A stretch of DNA of 64,000 bases from Pediococcus claussenii ATCC BAA-344 (GTDB lineage Bacteria > Bacillota > Bacilli > Lactobacillales > Lactobacillaceae): assembly GCF_000237995.1 (NCBI RefSeq), contig NC_016605.1:1240001-1304000 (forward strand), in the 5' to 3' direction. Below the pieces are notes generated by a model. That model did not search any database and had not been told where the DNA came from. It saw nothing but the letters and a program-made list of their open reading frames with translations. The stretch's first letter is position 1. Each line of letters begins with the position of its first letter. The position numbers and the translations under genes are program-made. Positions 59,525-64,000 of this stretch are shown here, piece after piece.

Positions 59525-61291
59525 TTACTCCTCAACTGTCTCTGCTTTAATCAATTCTATAAATTGCTTTCCATACTTTTGCAATTTATTTTCCCCTACT
59601 CCCTTAACAACTTGCATTTCCGAAAGCTTAGTCGGTAAGATTTCACACATAGATTGTAATGTTTTATCTGAAAAAATAACGAAAGGTGGCACATGCTGCT
59701 TTTCTGCAAAATTTCGTCGTAGTCTACGCAACTTTTCAAATAAGTCACTATCTTCTGGCAAACTTTTTTTAGCCTTAACCGCAGATTTTCGATAAACTTT
59801 CTTGATTCCCTTCAAAACCTCGATTCCACTCTCCGAAACTTGCAATACAGGGTATTGGCCGCCAGAAACCTGTAGAAATCGGTAAGCAGTTAAATAATCA
59901 ATTAATTCTGTTACCTCTTTTTGTGAACGATCTTTCAGTAAACCATACGTACTTAATTTATCAAACCTAAATTGTCGTACCTTTTGAACTTGGGATCCTG
60001 TTAAAACCTGCGCAACGACAATTTTGCCAAAGCCTTCGTTCATTCGCTTAACACATGACAGTACCTTTTGAGCGTCAACAGAAATGTCTTGTAATTCACG
60101 CTCATCTAAGCAATTACCACATTGCCCACATTCTGGGCCTTCATCTCCGAAATACTGCAAAATAAATTGTTGCAAACATTGTTGCGTATTAGCATACTGT
60201 GTCATTTTCTGTAACTTGGTATATTCGACTGCTTTACTTGCTTCATCCATCTCAGATTCGTTAATAAAAAAGCGTTGAATCCGAACATCCTTTAACTTAA
60301 ATAATAGAATCACTTCACTCGGAAGACCGTCTCTACCAGCACGTCCGGCTTCTTGGTAATACGCTTCAATACTTCCGGGGACCTGTGCATGAATTACAAA
60401 CCGTACATTACTCTTATCAATTCCCATCCCAAAAGCATTTGTAGCAACCATAATGGGAATACGATCATATAAAAAATCCTCTTGATTTTGCTGGCGTACC
60501 GACTCTGATAATCCGCCATGATACATGGTAGCAGGAATTTTTTGGTGATTCAGCATACCAGTGATACGTTCAACTTCTTTCCGAGTTGAAGCATAAATTA
60601 TTCCCGACTGCTTTTTATTGGCCCTAAGATACTCTTGCAAAAAAATGTCATTATTTTGATCTTTAATAATTTGAAAAGACAGGTTTTTACGAGCAAAATT
60701 TGTTTTCACCTCATGTTTTGGACTAATGTTAAGTCTTTCCATAATATCCTTAGCCACTCGTGGTGTTGCAGTAGCGGTTAATGCCACGATAACCGGATTA
60801 GACGAAAACGACTTGATTGTTTCACTTAAACTTAAATAACTTGGACGAAAATCATGTCCCCACTGAGAAATACAGTGAGCTTCATCAACCGCAATTAGAT
60901 CAACTTTTAAATTTGTGAGCTCCCTAACAAATGATTCAGAATCCAATCTTTCTGGTGAAATATATATCAATTTAACATCACCACGTGCGGCCATGCTAAT
61001 GCGTTCATCAATCTCCATAAAGTTGAGAGTACTATTAATAAAGGTCGCTGCAATCCCATTTTCATTAAGAGCATCAACCTGATCCTTCATCAAAGAAATC
61101 AAGGGCGATACCACCAAAGTTATTCCCTTAAACATGAGTGCTGGTATCTGATAACAGAGTGATTTTCCACCCCCAGTGGGCATAATTGCCAAGGTATTAT
61201 CACCATTTACAATATTATCAATGACTTTAGCTTGACCACCACGAAATGAATCATAGCCAAACTTTTCTTTTAAAATTAATTGTGGATTCAT
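59525..61291 (-). CDS. recQ: ATP-dependent DNA helicase RecQ
   Basis: 588 residues. Motif I MPTGGGKSLCYQIPA, motif II AVDEAHCISQWGHDFRPSY, zinc-binding RecQ-C-terminal region (ECGQCGNC), winged helix and a C-terminal HRDC domain (KLRRLRRNFAEKQHVPPFVIFSD...). 3'-5' helicase acting in recombination repair. Single gene. Confidence 0.96.
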   Translation of the reverse strand: MNPQLILKEKFGYDSFRGGQAKVIDNIVNGDNTLAIMPTGGGKSLCYQIPALMFKGITLVVSPLISLMKDQVDALNENGIAATFINSTLNFMEIDERISMAARGDVKLIYISPERLDSESFVRELTNLKVDLIAVDEAHCISQWGHDFRPSYLSLSETIKSFSSNPVIVALTATATPRVAKDIMERLNISPKHEVKTNFARKNLSFQIIKDQNNDIFLQEYLRANKKQSGIIYASTRKEVERITGMLNHQKIPATMYHGGLSESVRQQNQEDFLYDRIPIMVATNAFGMGIDKSNVRFVIHAQVPGSIEAYYQEAGRAGRDGLPSEVILLFKLKDVRIQRFFINESEMDEASKAVEYTKLQKMTQYANTQQCLQQFILQYFGDEGPECGQCGNCLDERELQDISVDAQKVLSCVKRMNEGFGKIVVAQVLTGSQVQKVRQFRFDKLSTYGLLKDRSQKEVTELIDYLTAYRFLQVSGGQYPVLQVSESGIEVLKGIKKVYRKSAVKAKKSLPEDSDLFEKLRRLRRNFAEKQHVPPFVIFSDKTLQSMCEILPTKLSEMQVVKGVGENKLQKYGKQFIELIKAETVEE

Positions 61292-61402
61292 AAGTTTTCC
61301 TTATCATTGTTCCAAAAAATAAAAACACCTACTTAAATATACCACCTTCTGAAAAAGTGTCATTAAATAGATGTTCGCATTTATTTCAAATCATTTTTTA
61401 AA

Positions 61403-63577
61403 TTAAATAAATTTTCCCCAGACATTATTTGCAGTACCTGTTGGGTGAGTTGGCAAATATGCATCTTTGCCATTTAAGGTAAAGTGAACCCATACGTAAC
61501 CATTTTTATTAACATACGAATCATATTTCACGCTGGCCCCCACTGCTAATTTCTTAATTACCGTTGAAGTTGCACTAGGACTAGTATGAATCATGATGGG
61601 TACATTTCCATTAACAAAAGTTGCACTTTCCTTTGTGAACCCACTTGGTATCTTAGTTGTGGGTTTAGGTGCCGGTTTTGCTGCCGGTTTTGCTGCCGGT
61701 TTTGCTGCCGGTTTTGCCGGTTTTGCTGCCGGTTTTGCTGCCGGTTTTGCTGCCGGTTTTGCTGCCGGTTTTGCTGCCGGTTTTGCTGCCGGTTTTGCTG
61801 CCGGTTTTGCTGCCGGTTTTGCTGCCGGTTTTGCTGCCGGTTTTGCTGAACTAATAGGCTTCAAGTTTGCCTTTGAACTTGGACTTGTCTTTGAAACAGT
61901 TACCTTGCTTGCTGACGAACTTGAATTAGTTGGAGCATCTTTAAATGTTCCCCAAACATTATTGGCTGTACCAGATGGATGAGTTGGAAGATATACGTCT
62001 TTCCCATTGCTATTCTTATAATGTACCCATACGTAACCATTCTTATTGATGTATGAATCATATACAACTGCTTTTCCAGCTGCAAGAGTACCGACTACTG
62101 ATGACGTTGTTGTGTAATTAGAATGGATAGAAATTGATACATTTCCATTCACAAACTGTCCTACTTCTGCTGTAAATCCCTTAGGAATTTTAATTGTCGT
62201 CTTGTTTGATTCAGTTGAACTTGTCAATTGCAGATCAATACTTGAGTCATTTGTATTTTTAACAGATGTTACTGAAACTGGAGTTACATTAAAGTCACTA
62301 ATCCAGCTGTCCACAGTAGAAAGAAGCACTTTACTACCATTCACCTGCTGGACTACATAGCTCTGCCCTTTTACATTAGTTGGGATAGCTTGCCCAGTAG
62401 CCCACGTTTGTGCAGAAGACTTGATTTGAACTGTTTTACCAACTTGAATTCCCGTTGTTGGATATCCATTATTTGTTACACCCAACAGATCAACATCCCC
62501 ATCTAGACCTCCTGAGGCATATGTAGATGTGAACTGCCAAATAGCAACGCCATTCATTGATGGGAAGTAGTTATAATTAGGCGTTGATGTGACATTATAG
62601 TCTGGGTAAGCAGCTATCCATAGTGAATTAGGAAACAAATTTAAAATAGCATTATAGTTCACGTACTGTAACGTATATGGCTTATAACTATAATACATTG
62701 GTGTATATCCGTAATTTTTTATTTGCGTCATCTGCTGAATCAAAGTATTAGTATTAAAACTTACGTTATTTGATGCACCGTCTTCGAAATCAAGAGCCAC
62801 AATTGAGCCTTTAGGTGTTGTAACTTTTGGAAGGAAATAATTTAAAACATTGGTAGCATTGCTTGTACTTGAGCCAAACTGGTCCCAGATATATGTGTGC
62901 ATTCGCAACCCATTTTTTAGCCCAGTAGCAACCTGTGTTTGGTAAGTAGACTGGTCATAAATGGAACCATTGATTGTTCCACCAATCTGAGCAATTGCAA
63001 ACTTATCAGTTGAATAGGCCTGCTTCCCATTGTTTCCTTGATAAACGGCCCAGTCAGTTCCTTGTTCTGGTTTACTAGCTGTTGAAGACGCTGGCGCGAC
63101 ACTTTTAGCTGTAACTGATACAGAACTAGCGGCCGCAGCACTTTTTTTGACCTGACTGGTTGCAGAACTCTTCACGGCTGCCACATTGCTTACAGGCTTT
63201 GCTACCGAAGATACTGCACTTTTAGTAGTTGCAGCCACAGAACTAGTTGCTGTACTACTAGAAGCAGCAGTAGTCTTGCTAACCGCTGCAGTACTTGTTG
63301 AAGCTTTTAAATTTGAACTAGCTACCGAGCTAGCCTTTGCTTGCGAACTAGTAGCTTGTGAACTAGTAACTACTGATGAGTGCGTTTGCAAACTATTTGC
63401 TGCTGAGCTAGCCTTCACAGTACTGGTTGCAACACTACTAGTCGTTGCAGCGTGAGCAGTCACGTCCTCCTGTAAGGTTGAAACTCCAACTCCAATTGCC
63501 AAGGCGGTAATTGCAGCCGCTACCCAATTTTTACCATCCTTGTACATCTTGTAACGCTTTTTATTCAAATTAAACAT
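61403..63577 (-). CDS. Secreted GH25 muramidase with SH3-like repeats and AAKP linker
   Basis: 724 residues. (1) KxYKxGKxW-type signal peptide (K10-W18 YKMYKDGKNW region, cleavage near AHAAT). (2) Ser/Ala/Thr-rich stretch ~46-170, likely glycosylated. (3) GH25 domain ~174-366: D175 in GTDWAVYQ, D263 and E265 in ALDFEDG are the likely catalytic residues. (4) An SH3-like part (~378-430). (5) Two ~80-residue repeats (IPKGFTAEVGQFVNGNVSI.. and IPSGFTKESATFVNGNVPI.., both ending PTHP.GTANNVWG.F) presumably binding the wall, separated by (6) an AAKP repeat linker. GGAGG precedes the ATG. A WalR-like box lies ~100 nt upstream. Confidence 0.9.
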   Translation of the reverse strand: MFNLNKKRYKMYKDGKNWVAAAITALAIGVGVSTLQEDVTAHAATTSSVATSTVKASSAANSLQTHSSVVTSSQATSSQAKASSVASSNLKASTSTAAVSKTTAASSSTATSSVAATTKSAVSSVAKPVSNVAAVKSSATSQVKKSAAAASSVSVTAKSVAPASSTASKPEQGTDWAVYQGNNGKQAYSTDKFAIAQIGGTINGSIYDQSTYQTQVATGLKNGLRMHTYIWDQFGSSTSNATNVLNYFLPKVTTPKGSIVALDFEDGASNNVSFNTNTLIQQMTQIKNYGYTPMYYSYKPYTLQYVNYNAILNLFPNSLWIAAYPDYNVTSTPNYNYFPSMNGVAIWQFTSTYASGGLDGDVDLLGVTNNGYPTTGIQVGKTVQIKSSAQTWATGQAIPTNVKGQSYVVQQVNGSKVLLSTVDSWISDFNVTPVSVTSVKNTNDSSIDLQLTSSTESNKTTIKIPKGFTAEVGQFVNGNVSISIHSNYTTTSSVVGTLAAGKAVVYDSYINKNGYVWVHYKNSNGKDVYLPTHPSGTANNVWGTFKDAPTNSSSSASKVTVSKTSPSSKANLKPISSAKPAAKPAAKPAAKPAAKPAAKPAAKPAAKPAAKPAAKPAAKPAKPAAKPAAKPAAKPAPKPTTKIPSGFTKESATFVNGNVPIMIHTSPSATSTVIKKLAVGASVKYDSYVNKNGYVWVHFTLNGKDAYLPTHPTGTANNVWGKFI
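61668..61844. repeat. 12-bp tandem repeat coding for AAKP units
   Basis: The plus-strand unit GCTGCCGGTTTT occurs 13 times from 61680, interrupted by one 9-bp unit (61716-61724); a variant unit (GGTGCCGGTTTT) precedes at 61668. On the coding strand it encodes Lys-Pro-Ala-Ala repeats in frame. Confidence 0.98.
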
Positions 63578-63676
63578 CTACGTCCTCCAAAAAAACAATT
63601 CAATCTTCATATAAATAATCACCAAATTGTAACACCTTCATTGTAACTTCTTCATATTTTGTTCACATTATTTCAC

Positions 63677-63693
63677 TGTTACAATTATGTAAC
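63677..63693. promoter_or_regulatory. WalR (YycF)-type response-regulator box
   Basis: TGTTAC-AATTA-TGTAAC fits the WalR direct-repeat consensus TGTWAH-N5-TGTWAH on both strands, since it is also palindromic. Two further TGTAAC elements at 63632-63637 and 63646-63651 lie closer to the gene. WalRK controls wall hydrolases in Firmicutes, which fits the GH25 gene. Confidence 0.5.
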
Positions 63694-63725
63694 ATAAACA
63701 TATTACACACCGTATAACAATTTAA

Positions 63726-64000
63726 TTAATTATCTGATACATTTTTAAGTCCAGCCTGTAATTGTAGATCATAGTTGCGGGTCGCAGGCAGTCCAATAAT
63801 CAATAATCCACATGCAATTGTTGCCACCCCTGCAATCACAAAAATATTTTGAACACCAAGCCTGTCAGCAATTGGTCCCGCAAAAATTAGTCCAACCGGC
63901 CCTGCCAAATTCATTAATGAGTTCATAACTCCCAAAACTCTCCCTAAGAACTCAGAAGGGTAGCTTTGTTGAATCATCGCCATTAATAATGAGTTGGAAA
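63726..64000 (-). CDS. MFS transporter, C-terminal part (5' end outside window)
   Basis: The reading frame is open to the right edge of the window (…SNSLLMAMIQQSYPSEFLGRVLGVMNS). The last ~90 residues show two or three helices and the MFS segment 'PSEFLGRVLGVMNSLMNLAGPVGLIFAGPIADRLG', typical of the drug/macrolide exporter groups, like the MFS gene at 25716. Substrate unknown. Confidence 0.85.
   Translation of the reverse strand, partial: SNSLLMAMIQQSYPSEFLGRVLGVMNSLMNLAGPVGLIFAGPIADRLGVQNIFVIAGVATIACGLLIIGLPATRNYDLQLQAGLKNVSDN

Noticed and set aside
61668-61844. Possible CRISPR array because of regular repeats
   Set aside because: Units are 12 bp, directly adjacent and in frame within a coding sequence; there are no spacers or cas genes.
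61586-61982. Plus-strand ORFs rich in Cys/Arg or Ala/Gly/Phe opposite the GH25 gene
   Set aside because: They are the complementary reading of the 12-bp AAKP repeat; no ribosome site or independent support.

Overview
The window comes from a low-GC Gram-positive bacterium of the order Lactobacillales, most likely family Lactobacillaceae. Grounds: an S10-spc-alpha ribosomal cluster without map; the chain ctsR-clpC, rpoB-rpoC, rpsL-rpsG-fusA, rpsJ...rplQ, ecfA1-ecfA2-ecfT, truA, rplM-rpsI on one strand; an RNA that looks like the lactic-acid-bacterial L17 downstream element; a T-box, a lysine riboswitch and a THF riboswitch; and a KxYKxGKxW secretion signal. I cannot fix the genus. I see no phage genes, insertion sequences, CRISPR array or rRNA. 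Nearly all genes lie on the minus strand.

Layout, left to right. 1-2.8 kb: start of a CamS-type lipoprotein and the helicase PcrA. 2.9-6 kb: a PurK-like ATP-grasp protein with an altered active-site loop, xanthine phosphoribosyltransferase, a membrane-anchored GH73 hydrolase and an ECF S component (PanT-like). 6-7 kb: a D-2-hydroxyacid dehydrogenase on plus. 7.1-25.6 kb: the translation block (rpsI-rplM-truA-ecfTA2A1, then rplQ back to rpsJ), with its own leader RNAs. 25.7-27 kb: an MFS exporter. 27.1-38.7 kb: fusA-rpsG-rpsL, a plus-strand prepilin peptidase, and rpoC-rpoB behind a leader that contains a strong terminator-like attenuator. 38.7-41.8 kb: clpC-ctsR with a CtsR operator. 41.9-42.5 kb: six tRNAs (Val, Leu, Thr, Gly, Arg, Pro) without rRNA. 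42.7-46.7 kb: serS under a Ser T-box, a deoxynucleoside kinase, and a lysine permease under a lysine riboswitch. 46.7-51.3 kb: an acetyltransferase, an alpha/beta hydrolase, an LCP-family wall ligase, a split ThrE-type exporter and a cold-shock protein. 51.4-56.1 kb: a CDF metal exporter with a DtxR/MntR regulator, then an rny-HD-PAP2 operon. 56.4-59.5 kb: an unknown protein, a GNAT, an RluD-type pseudouridine synthase, folT under a THF riboswitch and a 50-residue basic protein. 59.5-64 kb: recQ, a large secreted GH25 muramidase with a 12-bp tandem repeat, and the end of an MFS protein.

How it fits together. Most genes serve translation, transcription and protein export. The ECF energising module in the ribosomal block is of the shared type and could serve both S components in the window (PanT-like and FolT). 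Control is mainly at the RNA level: leader RNAs (L13 type, Lacto-rpoB region, rpsJ and rpsL leaders), an internal hairpin before fusA, T-box, lysine and THF switches. The least explained items are the 50-residue basic protein, the 136-residue acidic protein, the degenerate PurK paralogue, the rpoB attenuator and the independently promoted L17 downstream element.
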